The notes beneath the pieces were generated by a model. It made no database searches, was not told the DNA's origin, and worked only from the letters and a program-made list of their open reading frames with translations. A program made the translations under genes and the position numbers. From Spinacia oleracea (taxonomy: Eukaryota; Streptophyta; Magnoliopsida; Caryophyllales; Amaranthaceae): 64,000 nucleotides of DNA. Positions 1 through 9,938 of this stretch are shown here, piece after piece. The stretch covers positions 121,974,715 through 122,038,714 of the forward strand of contig NC_079490.1 in assembly GCF_020520425.1 (NCBI RefSeq). Direction: 5' to 3'. How positions within the stretch are numbered: position 1 is the first letter of the stretch; each line of letters begins with the position of its first letter.

Positions 1-1
1 T

Positions 2-692
2 GGTCGGGACCCAATGCCGCTCGTGATTGGCGAAACATTGATGGGCCTTGACATGCTGAAGTCGGACCCCTCTTCATTGCCGTCGGGAAGTCCAGTATTA
101 CTCCAGGTAAGGATCTGGAGCCTTCTTTGTATTGTTGAACTTGTACTTGTATTTGAATTTTGAATGTTGAATTTTGAAATGTGCTTCTTGTATACTCCCC
201 AAAGTTTGGCTTATGAAACATGCCCCTAATGCTACTGCTTTGAGGGTGCCAAGCCTCACAATGCTGGTCTTCTACTCTCCTGCTCGAGTAATGAGACAAT
301 ATGGCTTGAAACAGGAGATCCCGGATTGCAAGGAAGAGAACCCGAGACCTGTTGCGCTAAATGCAAATCGGCTTGAAGTTTGGAGGCGGTATTGGGTCGC
401 CAAACCGTTCTTGCGTATTCAGTTCCTACCTGAGCCAGTTGCTCTGTCTGCGGGGTATATTGTATGGATGAGAGGCCTAAGCCAGAGGGACATTTCTCTC
501 TCCGGACCAGCTAGAGTCCGAGGTTCTAGAGCTAGACGTCCTGCATCAACTGACTATGAGGAAGGTGACGGGAGTGTGGCCCGTCCGGTGCTTGACCGTT
601 CGGAATCCAATGGAGGTTTGTCGTCCTCCCGTCTTGGAAGGCTTGCAAGTTCCTTCTCCTGCCGCTTGGGCAAGGGGAAGATTGATGATTGA
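2..692 (+). CDS. Plant mobile domain (PMD)-like protein, C-terminal part, antisense to the Tat element
   Basis: Two blocks read on the plus strand, opposite to the retrotransposon. Positions 2-106 encode a frame ending in SGSPVLLQ. From 204 the frame resumes as VWLMKH, followed by ARVMRQYGLKQEIP and a tail rich in Arg, Ser and Gly, to the stop at 692. The SGSP-LLLQ-VWLMEH and RVLRQFG-x-QxIP patterns are typical of the PMD (aminotransferase-like/MAIN-like) family, which occurs in host genes and in Tat and Mutator-type elements. The 97-nt gap starts GTAAGG like a splice donor. The acceptor is poor: the frame-keeping removal ends ...CCCCAAA. It is either a degenerate intron or an insertion. The N-terminus lies outside the window. 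Function is unknown; transposon-borne PMD proteins have no settled role. Confidence 0.55.
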
Positions 693-1301
693 TTGCGGGA
701 GGAGCCAGGGGATAGTACTCAAGGTGCCGAGACTCGAGAGCATAGTCGCCCGACCCTAGATCTTTGTAGGCTAAATGTGTTTGAAATTGTATTGGAAGGA
801 ATTGTGGTTAGAATGTGTTTGGAAGATGTGTTTGAAAATGTGTTTAGGAAGTGAAAAGGCTTTTGAACTTTGATTCACTTGATCCTGACTTTGAATTAGC
901 TTTGAAGGCCTTAGGGCCAAATAAGTTATTGTGCTAAATTCCGCTTGAACATGCTTTGCTTTGATTTGGCACATTTGGAATAAAGACAACAACAATTTTT
1001 GAAATTTGATTTGATTTTTAGGATGCCCTTAATTGAGGAAATTTTGAATATTTTTTTTTGTATTAAAGTGGCCGGGCCTCGAAATGAGGTTGCCTACGTG
1101 TCCCGTTAGGGAATCAGGTCGGACGTAGTTCTGACTACCTTAGAAGACCTGAATTTGGATTATTGAACTTGAACATGGAACTTAGACATAGAACTTCTTG
1201 AGTTGATCGAGGTTGGTAAGAGATCTGAATTCTGTTCCGTAGATGTCTGTTAGTTCAACTGCTCTCCCGTAGAGGATCTTCTTGACGATGTATGGGCCTG
1301 C
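693..1301. other. Tat 3' untranslated region between antisense PMD frame and integrase
   Basis: No convincing gene. At 1083-1130 there is a GAGGTTGCCTACGTG...GAATCAGGTC...ACGTAGTTC block. It resembles a sequence I recognise as common downstream of pol in plant Tat elements. The rest is TTTGAA-rich low-complexity DNA. In the minus frame, integrase-like coding continues past the stop at 1302 to about 1170. Confidence 0.5.
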
Positions 1302-2108
1302 CTAGTTGAGTTTGAATTTTCCCCTTGGGTCCATGATGCTATTGCGAAGGGCTTTCAAGACAAGCTCGCCTTCCTTGATGTTTCGGGTTCTGACCCTTTT
1401 GTTGAAATGTCTGGCCACTCGGCGCTGATAGACTTGTACATGGTGAGCGGCTTGAAGCCGTCGTTCATCGAGCATGACTAGCTCGTCATACCTTGCTTGT
1501 ACCCATGCAGCTTCTGGGAATTTACTTTCTAGGACTATCCTTAGAGAAGGTATCTCCAGTTCGATAGGTTGTACTGCTTCCATTCCATAGACCAATGAGA
1601 ACGGAGTTGCACCAGTTGAAGTGTGAATTGAAGTTCGATATCCCCACAATGCGAAATGCAGCTTTTGGGGCCAGTCCTTGTAATTGGTAGTCATTTTCAT
1701 GATGATGGTCTTGACATTTTTGTTGGCTGCTTCGACTGCCCCATTGGTTTGTGGGCGATAAGGTGAAGAGCGATGATGTTGAATCTTGTATTCGGTGAAT
1801 AGATCTTCACACTCTCCTTGAAAATGGGTTCCCTGGTCGCTGATGAACTCGTGAGGAACGCCATATCTGCATATAATGTTTTCTTGTATGAACTGGGCCA
1901 CTTGCTTGGAACCCAATACTTTGTATGACCTGGCCTCGACCCATTTGGTGAAATAGTCGATGGCGACCAGTATGAAATCATGACCCCCGGTGCCTGTTGG
2001 AGTGATTTTGCCGTTGACGTCGATGCCCCAGGCTGAGAATGGCCACGGTGATGATTGAGAGTATAGTAGTGATGGAGGAAGTACCAGTCCCGATCGAGGG
2101 TAGTCCAA
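1302..2108 (-). pseudogene. Tat integrase catalytic core and C-terminal part
   Basis: The frame carries the retroviral-type integrase core: WGIDVNGK (first Asp), FISDQGTHF (second Asp) and PQTNGAVEAANK (catalytic Glu), in DD35E spacing. These are followed by the GPY-type region (RNIKEGELVLK and DPRGKFKLN). The frame ends at a TAG where the family has Trp (KFKPNWAGPY), and readable homology continues beyond to about 1170. At the upstream end the frame differs from the RNase H frame, and the Cys pair of the N-terminal HHCC zinc finger is missing. The integrase is therefore broken at both ends. In an active element it would insert the cDNA into host DNA. Confidence 0.8.
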
Positions 2109-3634
2109 TAGTATCGTGCCCTGACGATCTTGAGAGCAAGAATTTTCCCATTCATGTGGGTGCCACAGACTCCTGCATGTATATTGTCCATGACTCTTTG
2201 AGCTTCGTGCTTGTCAACACATCGGAGGTTAGGACCGTTAAGGGACCTTTCGTATAGAATGCCGCCTTCTATGACGAAATTGGCTGACTGTAGTCGTAGA
2301 GCCCTTCGATTCTTGCTTGAAAAGTGTGGGGGATACTCCGAACTTTGTAGATACCTTTGGATGTCTGTAAACCAAGGTTCATCTTCGTCTTGCTCGACTT
2401 TGTCAATAGCATGGACATATGCTGCTTCTTGACGTGTTTCAATTGTAAGTGGCATTTCAGCCATGCCGCTTGGAATGTTGATCATTGAGGCCAGTTTTGC
2501 CAGTGCATCGGCGAATTGATTCTCCTCTCTCGGGAGGTATGTATAGCGGAGCTCTTCTATTTGTTCGGACAACTGCTCAAGGTAAGATTGGTATGGAGCC
2601 AGGCTCTTGCTCCTTACTTTCCATTTGCCGGAAATTTGATTGATGATTAGGGAGGAATCCCCGTACACTCGAAGTTTCTGGACGCCTAGGGCTAAGGCGG
2701 CTTCCAGGCCCATAATGCATGCTTCATATTCTGCCGCGTTGTTTGTGACGTTGAATTGCAGTTTTGTTAATATAGGAATGTGTGTGCCGTCTGGAGCTAC
2801 AAGAATTACTCCAACACCACATCCGCTCTGATTGGAGGCACCGTGAAAATGCATTGACCAACTGTCATCACTGGTCATTAAGATTTGCTCGTCGGGTAAG
2901 TCGTAATCTTCCTCTTCTGCCACGACAGGACAGTCGGCTAGGAAATCTGAGACTGCTGAACCCTTGATAGACTTCTGTGGATTGTATTTGTGGTCGAATT
3001 CTGCTAGCATGACCAACCATCTGGACAAACGTCCGTTGAGTGCTGGTTTCTCGAATAGATATTTGAGAGGATCGGCTTTGCTGATCACTTGTATTGTATG
3101 GGAGAGCATGTAGTGCCGTAGTTTCTTTGTGGTCCAAACCAAGGCGATGCTGAGTTTCTCGAGCTGAGTGTATTTGGTCTCGTACTCGATCAGTTTTTTG
3201 CTTATGTAGTTTACGGCGTTCTCCTTGCCTTCAATTTCTTGAGCAAGCATAGCTCCCACTGTTGAATCTGTTGTTGTGAGGTAGAGCCTGAGGGGAATCC
3301 CTGGCATTGCTGGTTTTAGTATTGGTGGGTTAGAAAGGTAGCTTTTAATTGTTTCGAATGCATGCTGACAATCGTCATTCCACACTTTGGGCTCGCTTTT
3401 TCGGAGCTTTCGAAATACTGGTTCACAGATCATTGTGAGTCTTGAAATGAACCTGCTGATATATTGTAGTCTGCCGAGAAAACCCCGAATTTCCTTTTCA
3501 TTCGTTGGTGGTTGCATCTCGAGAATTGCCTTGATTTTTGATGGGTCAGCCTCTATGCCTCGAGAGCTGATGACATATCCGAGAAACTTGCCTGATATTA
3601 CCTCGAATGCGCACTTTTGAGGATTGAGCCTCAT
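2109..3634 (-). pseudogene. Tat RT C-terminus, RNase H, archaeal-type RNase H and integrase N-terminus
   Basis: A continuous frame starts at MRLNPQKCAFEV, the connection end of RT. A TAA lies just upstream. It then carries a Ty3-type RNase H (LRLYLTTTDSTVGAMLAQE, ISKKLIEYE, LRHYML) and a second RNase H of archaeal type (MHFHGASNQSGCGVGVIL, NNAAEYEACIMGLEAAL, GDSSLIINQISG, NQFADALAKLAS). It closes with the His-His half of the integrase zinc finger (HAGVCGTH). The second RNase H has His where the first catalytic Asp is expected (DGASN in the family, HGASN here). The frame formally runs on to 1697, but residues after about 2100 are out of frame with the integrase core and are shadow sequence. 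Confidence 0.82.
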
Positions 3635-3680
3635 GTTGTATTATCTGAGCCTGTTAAAAAACTTTCGAAGTACTGAGGTA

Positions 3681-4620
3681 TGCTCGTGCCGTTCTTTGGA
3701 TTTGACAATCATGTCGTTGACATATACCTCAATTTCCCTGTGAATCATATCGCTCATGATAGCTGTTGCTGTTCTTTGATAAGTTGCTCCTGCGTTCTTT
3801 AGTCCGAACGGCATAACTGTATAGCAATATGTACCCCACTAAGTGACGAAGGTTGTTTTCTCCATGTCTTCCTCTGCCATGGGAATCTGATTGTAGCCTG
3901 CGTACCCGTCCATAAAAGAGATTAAGGCATGATTTGCGGTGTTGTCGACCAGGACGTCGATGTGAGGCAATGGAAAACCGTCTTTAGGATGTTAATGCTC
4001 GTGCCGTTCTTTGGATTTGACAATCATGTCGTCGACATATACCTCAATTTCCCTGTGAATCATATGGCTCATGATAGCTGTTGCTGTTCTTTGATAAGTT
4101 TCTCCTGCGTTCTTTAGTCCGAACGGCATAACTGTATAGCAATATGTACCCCACTGAGTGACGAAGGTTGTTTTCTCCATGTCTTCCTCTGCCATGGGAA
4201 TCTGATTGTAGCCTGCGTACCCGTCCATAAAAGAGAGTAAGGCATGATTTGCGATGTTGTCGACCAGGACGTCGATGTGAGGCAATGGAAAACCGTCTTT
4301 AGGATGTTAATGCTCGTGCCGTTCTTTGGATTTGACAATCATGTCGTCGACATATACCTCAATTTCCCTGTGAATCATATCGCTCATGATAGCTGTTGCT
4401 GTTCTTTGATAAGTTGCTCCTGCGTTCTTTAGTCCGAACGGCATAACTGTATAGCAATATGTACCGCACTGAGTGATGAAGGTTGTTTTCTCCATGTCTT
4501 CCTCTGCCATGGGAATCTGATTGTAGCCTGCGTACCCGTCCATAAAAGAGAGTAGGGCATGATTTGCGGTGTTGTCGACCAGGACGTCGATGTGAGGCAA
4601 TGGAAAACCGTCTTTAGGGC
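3681..4620 (-). repeat. Three tandem 315-bp copies of the RT catalytic core
   Basis: The block beginning TGCTCGTGCCGTTCTTTGGA starts at 3681, 3996 and 4311, an exact 315-bp (105-codon) period. It ends near the boundary PKDGFPLPHIDV at about 4619. Each unit encodes the middle of RT, including SFMDGYAGYNQI and the YVDD catalytic motif. Copies differ by only a few substitutions. Junctions carry a TAA after KERHEH, and the leftmost copy has an extra in-frame TAG. The period keeps frame, but the junction stops would prevent read-through. The copies are so similar that an assembly artefact should be ruled out. Confidence 0.9.
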
Positions 4621-5041
4621 TGGCCCTGTTAAGATCCTTGTAGTCCACACACATTCGTACTTTGCCGTCTTTCTTTGGAACTGGGACGACATTTGCGATC
4701 CATTCTGGATATTTTGCTTCTCGAATAAACCCGGCATCTAACTGCTTGGAGACCTCTTTTTGAATTTTGAGGGAAACATCCGGTTTCATGCGACGGAGTT
4801 TCTTCTTGATGGGCTTTGACCCTGGAATAAGGGGAATTGTATGCTGACCGATGCTTGGATCAACCCCTGGCATATCATGATAAGACCATGCGAAGACGTC
4901 TACATACTCTGAAAGTAGCTTGATAAGATCGTCCCGCTCTGATGGAGAAAGAGTTAAACCAATCTGAACTAGTTTTGAATCACTGCTGTTAGAAAGGTTG
5001 ATTTTTTTCTGTTTCCTGAAATATGGGCGTCCTGTTTTCAT
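4307..5041 (-). pseudogene. Tat reverse transcriptase, N-terminal and catalytic part
   Basis: The frame covers the RT fingers and palm: DVFAWSYHDMPGVDP, IKKKLRRMKPD, AGFIREAKYPEWIANVVPV, KVRMCVDYKDLNRASPKD, FMDGYAGYNQI, MPFGLKNAGATYQR and VYVDDMIVKSKERHEH. All are typical of Ty3/gypsy RT. It contains the third unit of the 315-bp triplication, the one joined to the authentic upstream sequence. A TAA stops it directly after the unit, so the RT thumb and connection (from 3634 leftwards) are no longer in one frame with the palm. It would copy element RNA into cDNA if intact. Confidence 0.82.
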
Positions 5042-6050
5042 GATTTTCGATAGTTTTTAGAAATTCAAAGTCAGTTTCTTGTGAAGCCAAGTTGTGTGGA
5101 TTAGGATTTGATTTTGAATTAGGACTCGAAGAGTAAGTAGAAATTGAAGTGTTATTGAAATCAGCAATCATTACATTGACTGTTTTGACTTGAAGCTCGG
5201 CCTTTTGAGGCACTTGATTGATGCAAGACTCTAGTTCTAGACACTTAGACTCATTGCTAGACTCAGATCCAGACTCATCCTCTGACTCGGACTCGCTCAT
5301 CATAGATCCTTCGCCGACAGTAATCTTGAACATTTTGCCATTCGGAGCTGTTATCTTGAGAGATTTTCTCCGGCCATTGACCATCTTCTCACTTGGAGTA
5401 ATCAGCTTAGACGGGTCGAAGTCTTCGATTTGAGTGATCATTTGAACCATGGTGTCATTGGAGATGGTAGGGGTCATCTCCTGGCCAAACAATAGACCGA
5501 AAGCTGATGAATCAAGGCATTCAGGGGAGGCCTTGTCTTGTATTGGAGGAGCATCCTCTAGAAAGTGACAGTCTTGAAAGATCTCGAATCTGGGGTAGAG
5601 AACCCCCTTTGAAGAGTCATAGAATGGTTCTGGGAATTCGAAGTATAAGTCATCCTCTCCTTCTTTCACGAATTGCCCATTGAGTGTGAGTTGATGAGGA
5701 GGTATTTTGAATTGATCTTTGCCAGCTCGACGGGCCTTTAGCTTTGCCTTTTGCTGCTTGTCATCGAACTTAGTAGGCTTGTATCCCAGACCGCAAAAGT
5801 TGGTCTGTTCTTGGGCTTTGAAAGGAGATTCGGTGGGTGGTGGTAGAGTAGTGCCCAAGAAACGCCCACGCTTGATCATCATGCGCTTTGCCATGGGATT
5901 CATTCGGGATTCGATGGCCCCAACTTCAGCACTGAATCCCCAGAGGTCATCGTCCCTGTCATCATGTTCGATTAATATCAAAGCCTTGTCGGCTATCTTG
6001 GTCCTTGGACAAGAGGCGTGCAGGGTAATGACATTTCCTTGGACCTCCAT
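4989..6050 (-). CDS. Tat polyprotein linker between protease and RT
   Basis: A 353-residue open frame continues the protease reading (MEVQGNVITLHA), then holds a long stretch without a recognised domain: basic near residues 55-125 (KQQKAKLKARRAGKDQF) and acidic-serine rich near residues 250-275 (SESESEDESGSESSNES). It overlaps the RT frame by 53 bp in another phase. Such poorly conserved linkers between PR and RT are usual in Tat polyproteins. The frame change implies an indel unless frameshifting is used. No separate function can be assigned. Confidence 0.6.
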   Translation of the reverse strand: MEVQGNVITLHASCPRTKIADKALILIEHDDRDDDLWGFSAEVGAIESRMNPMAKRMMIKRGRFLGTTLPPPTESPFKAQEQTNFCGLGYKPTKFDDKQQKAKLKARRAGKDQFKIPPHQLTLNGQFVKEGEDDLYFEFPEPFYDSSKGVLYPRFEIFQDCHFLEDAPPIQDKASPECLDSSAFGLLFGQEMTPTISNDTMVQMITQIEDFDPSKLITPSEKMVNGRRKSLKITAPNGKMFKITVGEGSMMSESESEDESGSESSNESKCLELESCINQVPQKAELQVKTVNVMIADFNNTSISTYSSSPNSKSNPNPHNLASQETDFEFLKTIENHENRTPIFQETEKNQPF

Positions 6051-6059
6051 TCGGACTTT

Positions 6060-6588
6060 CTAGTGAAGTGAAGATGGCACTGCTTTGAGGTCATGGATCC
6101 AAGGTCTTCCCAGTATGAGATTGAAACTTGCTTTGATGTTGAGCACTTGAAAGCTCACTTTCCGCTCGATTGGCCCTGTGCGGAGTAGTAGAGTGAGAGT
6201 TCCCATTGCTTCCCGACGAGTGTTGTCATAGGCGAACACCTTGGGTGGAACTAGAAAAGTCACTAGGAGTGAAACCCAGATTTTCGGCAGTGCGGAGAGG
6301 ACACACATTGATGGCCGATCCATTGTCCACTAGAGTCATGGGGATGATCTTGTCTTTGTATTCAACAGTCAGATAGAGAGCCTTGTGATAGCCCGCCCCC
6401 TCGGGTGGGAGGTCTTCATTAGTAAAGGTGATTCCTTCTTCCAGATTTGTAAGCAACCCGATCAATTCGTCAGGAGTGACTTCTGGGGTGACATTTAGTT
6501 TGACCAGAGCATTGATAAGAGCAGTGCGGTGCTCCACACAGGAAGCCATGAGTTTCCAAATATTAACCTCTGCCTTAGTGCGCTTCAA
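6060..6588 (-). pseudogene. Tat aspartic protease region
   Basis: Two overlapping frames together give a retropepsin-like domain. The upstream frame has TLVDNGSAINVCPL, the D-[STN]-G active-site region in the form common in Tat elements. The downstream frame has FQVLNIKASFNLILGRPWIHDL, the C-terminal ILGRPW signature. The frame switches between about 6230 and 6320, and TAG codons separate the region from its neighbours. In a functional element it would cut the Gag-Pol polyprotein. Confidence 0.72.
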
Positions 6589-6645
6589 TTGCTTGATTAG
6601 AGGGTTCTCCTCGGTGGGTAGAGGAACATCTGTTGCTGGTGCCGT

Positions 6646-7155
6646 TCAGTTGGCTGGCTCTTGAATTCGACCAGACCTAGTCATGACTTGAACACTGTTT
6701 TCTGCCTTAGGGTCCAAATACCAGTCGGCGCTCACAATTTCTCGGAATTCATCGTCATTGATGTTTTCAACAGGAGGGTCCTGATATGTGTCTTCATCAT
6801 CGCTGGCCCAGATCCCGCAAATGTCTCCTTGAGGTAACCCAGATTCTGAGTTTTCACTTGGCTGCACAAAGTGTGGTAGATTATGAAATATTTCCTCTAC
6901 CTCGAATGGGCCAACAACATGGAAAAGAGTTTCTTGATTGTCTTCGAGAGCCCTTATGCGAGCCTCGGCTTCCTCGACACGTTCATAGAGCTCTGCTACA
7001 GCTGCTGCTAGTGAAGTCATCTTGTGTAGGATCTTGAGAAGAGGAATTTGAGCACCTAGTTTGGACATGATTTTGAACTTTAGAACTTGAACTTCCCGAC
7101 ACATGATATGATATGCATGCAATGAATGAGACCTAGACTTGACTCTAAATGTCAC
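6646..7155 (-). CDS. N-terminal coiled-coil part of the Tat polyprotein (gag domain absent)
   Basis: A 169-residue frame. From MTSLAAAVAELYERVEEAEARIRALEDN it forms a clear short coiled coil, followed by an acidic stretch (DDEDTYQDPP) and VQVMTRSGRI. The ..VMTRSGRI.. motif immediately before the protease is familiar from Tat gag-pro junctions. The long capsid-like retrotransposon gag domain and the CCHC knuckle expected upstream are not present. Minisatellite DNA begins right upstream at about 7160. The start could be MTFRVK (7155) or the MSKLGAQ methionine (7068). Confidence 0.55.
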   Translation of the reverse strand: MTFRVKSRSHSLHAYHIMCREVQVLKFKIMSKLGAQIPLLKILHKMTSLAAAVAELYERVEEAEARIRALEDNQETLFHVVGPFEVEEIFHNLPHFVQPSENSESGLPQGDICGIWASDDEDTYQDPPVENINDDEFREIVSADWYLDPKAENSVQVMTRSGRIQEPAN

Positions 7156-7159
7156 TCCG

Positions 7160-7870
7160 AAGATTCGGGATTTTGGATTTTGTACTTGTATTCGGGATTT
7201 GCAACCCGTTGGAAATGTTTGAGAGGAGCATTCATTCTTTTGTGAAAGTTGGCTCTTTGTACTAGAATTTGGGAGATCGAAAAAGAATATTTCGACCTAT
7301 TGGAAATTGGACTTATTTGAAGGGGATTTCAACCCGCTCTAGGATTTTGAAATTGGACTTGTACTAGGAAATTGAATCTTCAAGGGAGTTTCGACCCATT
7401 GGACTTGGAATATTTGAAGGGAATTTCAACCCGATTGAAAGAGATTGATTTTGTATTATTTAAAGGGAATTTCAACCCGTCAATATTTTAGGGGAGTTTC
7501 AACCCATCGGAATATTTGAAGGGAATTTCAACCCGATTGAACAATTGGACTTTTATTATTTCTAGGGATTTTCAACCCATTGGAAATGTTTGGAATGGGG
7601 TTTGTATTATTTTAGGGGAATTTCAACCCATCAATATTTTAGGGGAATTTCAACCCATTGAAATTGGAGTATTTGAAGGGAATTTCAAACCATTGGAATT
7701 GAAGTATTTGAAGGGAATTTCAACCCAATTAAAGTTTGTATTATTTCAGGGGATTTTCAACCCGTAGATGGAATCTTGAACTTGTATTATTTCTGGGGAG
7801 TTTCAACCCGTCGAATTTGAACTTGTATTATTTCAGGGGATTTTCAACCCGATTGAAATTGGAGTTTGAC
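7160..7870. repeat. Minisatellite A in Tat leader (GGGAATTTCAACCC units)
   Basis: About 15-17 degenerate copies of a 30-50 bp unit built on AGGGGAATTTCAACCCATTGGAA.. recur through this interval, e.g. near 7318, 7379, 7418, 7459, 7491, 7519, 7616, 7640, 7675, 7714 and 7798. Spacers are rich in TTTGTATTATT. There is no coding sense. It lies where gag would be expected. Confidence 0.85.
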
Positions 7871-7924
7871 TCGAAGTTTGAATTTTGAAATGGAAAGGGA
7901 TGCAGTTTGTATGTAGAACATGAA

Positions 7925-9035
7925 GCTTCGTATTTGGAAAATCCGGCATTATGTCGCCGTGGATTTGAGACATTGAATTTGGGAACTTGAAAGTCCGGCA
8001 TTATGCCGCCGTGGATTTGAAGTGTAGGCTTTGAAATTTGAAGGTTTGGAATTTTTGAACTTCGAGCTTGAGGTTTGAAATGCGGAATGGAAAATCGGCA
8101 TTACAACGGCATGTATTTGGAATTTGAAATTTTGAGCATAGGATTTAAAATTCGAAAGATTGACATGGAATTTGAGGTTTGAAAGTTGGGGTTGAAAAGT
8201 TGGCATTACGCCGGTCATGAACTTTGGCATTTGAACTTTGAGGTTTGGAATTGGAAACTTGACTTCGATGCTTGAAGACTTGAATGTTTGAAATAGGAAA
8301 TCCGGCACGACGCCGTTGGATTTGTGGTTTTTGACTTTGAAGTTTAAAGCTTGAAGTTTGGACTAGAAAATCCGGCATTAAGGCGCCGTTGGATTGAGTC
8401 TTGACTTGGAACTTGAAACTCGAAATTTGGACTAGAAAATCCGGCATTATGGCGCTGTTGGGTTGTATTTGAAAATTGAAGTTTTGGACTAGAAAGTTTG
8501 AATTTGAACTTGAAGCTTGAAGACTAGGAAATCCGGCATTATGACGCCGTTGGATTTGGACTTGAAAATTGAGGTTTTGGACTAGAAAATTTGGTTTGAA
8601 CTTTGAAACTCGGAATTTGGACTAGAAAATCCGGCATTATGACGCCGTTGGATTGCATTTTGACTTGGAAACTTGAGGTTTTGAAAATAGAAAGTCCGGC
8701 ATTACGACGCCGTTGGATTGCATTTTGAACTTGGAACTTGGATTTTTGACTCGAAAATCCGGCATTATGACGCCGTTGGATTAAATTTTGAACTTGAAAA
8801 TTGGAATTCGAAATGGAAAATCCGGCATTATGACGTCGTTGGATTGAATTTTGAATTTGTGGCTTGGACTTGAAAATCCGGCATTATGACGCCGTTGGAT
8901 TGAATTTTGAATTTGAAAGTTGGAATTTTGAAATGGAAAATCCGGCATTATGACGCCATTGGATTGATTTTGAATTTGTAGCTTGGAATTTGGACTCGAA
9001 AATTCGGCATTATGACGCCGTTGGATTGAACTTGA
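7925..9035. repeat. Minisatellite B in Tat leader (CCGGCATTATGACGCCG units)
   Basis: At least 14 copies of AAAATCCGGCATTATGACGCCGTTGGATT-type units, separated by TTTGAATTTTGAA-rich spacers with a variable 60-120 bp period. The core CGGCATTATGACGCCG is an imperfect palindrome that could form a short hairpin in RNA. Small open frames on the minus strand here are repeat translations, not genes. Confidence 0.88.
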
Positions 9036-9920
9036 ATTTGGCATTTGTGCGTGAGGCGTGTTTAAGGGTTTTGAATCAAATGGAGTGACACTCCTAAAGA
9101 CCCTAAAATCGGCGATTTAGATGCATGAGGTTTGAATGATGCTCCTAGGGGTTTGGTTTCCTAGTTGGAGGCTAATTGGTTTTGGCAAGCTAGAACTCGA
9201 GGTTAGCCATTCACGCGTGCAAAGACGCCCACACAATGCACAAGTACCACGTTGTCACACTAATCATGAATATGAATGCGACATGCAAAGTTCTCAACCT
9301 AAGGTCGGTCTAAGTTTTGTATGATGCAAGTGGTCGGCTTTGGGTGTCAAAGAGTTACTCGGCTAAGAGACGGATCCGGCGACAAGCTTTCACGTTCCGC
9401 CTAAGGGAAGTGTGTGTCGGCAGACGACCTCCATACTTGACATCGGGAATGTCAAGCAAATGCCAAGTTTCGGTAGGCGCGAAAATGGTCACACACTTTG
9501 GTCGGGAACCGTATGGAGAGTCACAATTTCGTTGCCCCCGGGGCTAGCCCGAATGTAGAACACATCCGTTTGGGCAGGGGTAGAAATTCATTTTGCACAA
9601 TATGGTTTTCGAAAAATGCATGAAATGCCTAGAAATTGAAATTGAAATCGTACTTGAACTTATATTTGTAAAGCCCGTTTTTCGGCACTCGTTCACGAGG
9701 CTTGGGAGCCTCCTTCCAGATGCAAAAACAGACTAACTCCCAACACGAAAAGTTGAGCTAAAGTGGGTGACAAGCCACTGTGAGCCACTGTCCTGGATGC
9801 AGGCAGAGGCGTTGGGCGCAGGGGCTGCGCCTGGCGCCAATGCTGGCATCCAGTACTTCGGCGGATCAGTGGCTGGTTGCTCGAAATCTGCTCTCATTTT
9901 CGAAATAGAAATTAGAAAAT
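9036..9920. other. Tat leader between minisatellite and primer site, no gene
   Basis: No recognisable coding sequence on either strand. Short open frames at 9136-9547 and 9733-10015 show no domain or codon pattern. Part of the stretch is GC-balanced, unlike the repeats to its left. Confidence 0.5.
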
Positions 9921-9938
9921 TCCCCAGCGGAGTCGCCA
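9921..9938 (-). other. Primer-binding site of the Tat element
   Basis: On the minus strand TGGCGACTCCGCTGGGGA lies 5 nt downstream of the LTR end (...CTACA). It starts with the TGG that pairs with a tRNA CCA end and is a form I recognise from Tat/Ogre-type elements. Which tRNA pairs with it was not determined. Confidence 0.75.

Noticed and set aside
174..1000. Host gene of unknown function on the plus strand
   Set aside because: The frame shows the PMD C-terminal pattern and lies inside a Tat element, so it was called as transposon cargo.
1697..2100. C-terminal 135 residues of the long RNase H frame
   Set aside because: Out of frame with the real integrase core on the same strand.
7949..9044. 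Several minus-strand proteins with repeated Phe/Gln/Ser motifs
   Set aside because: They are direct translations of the minisatellite units.
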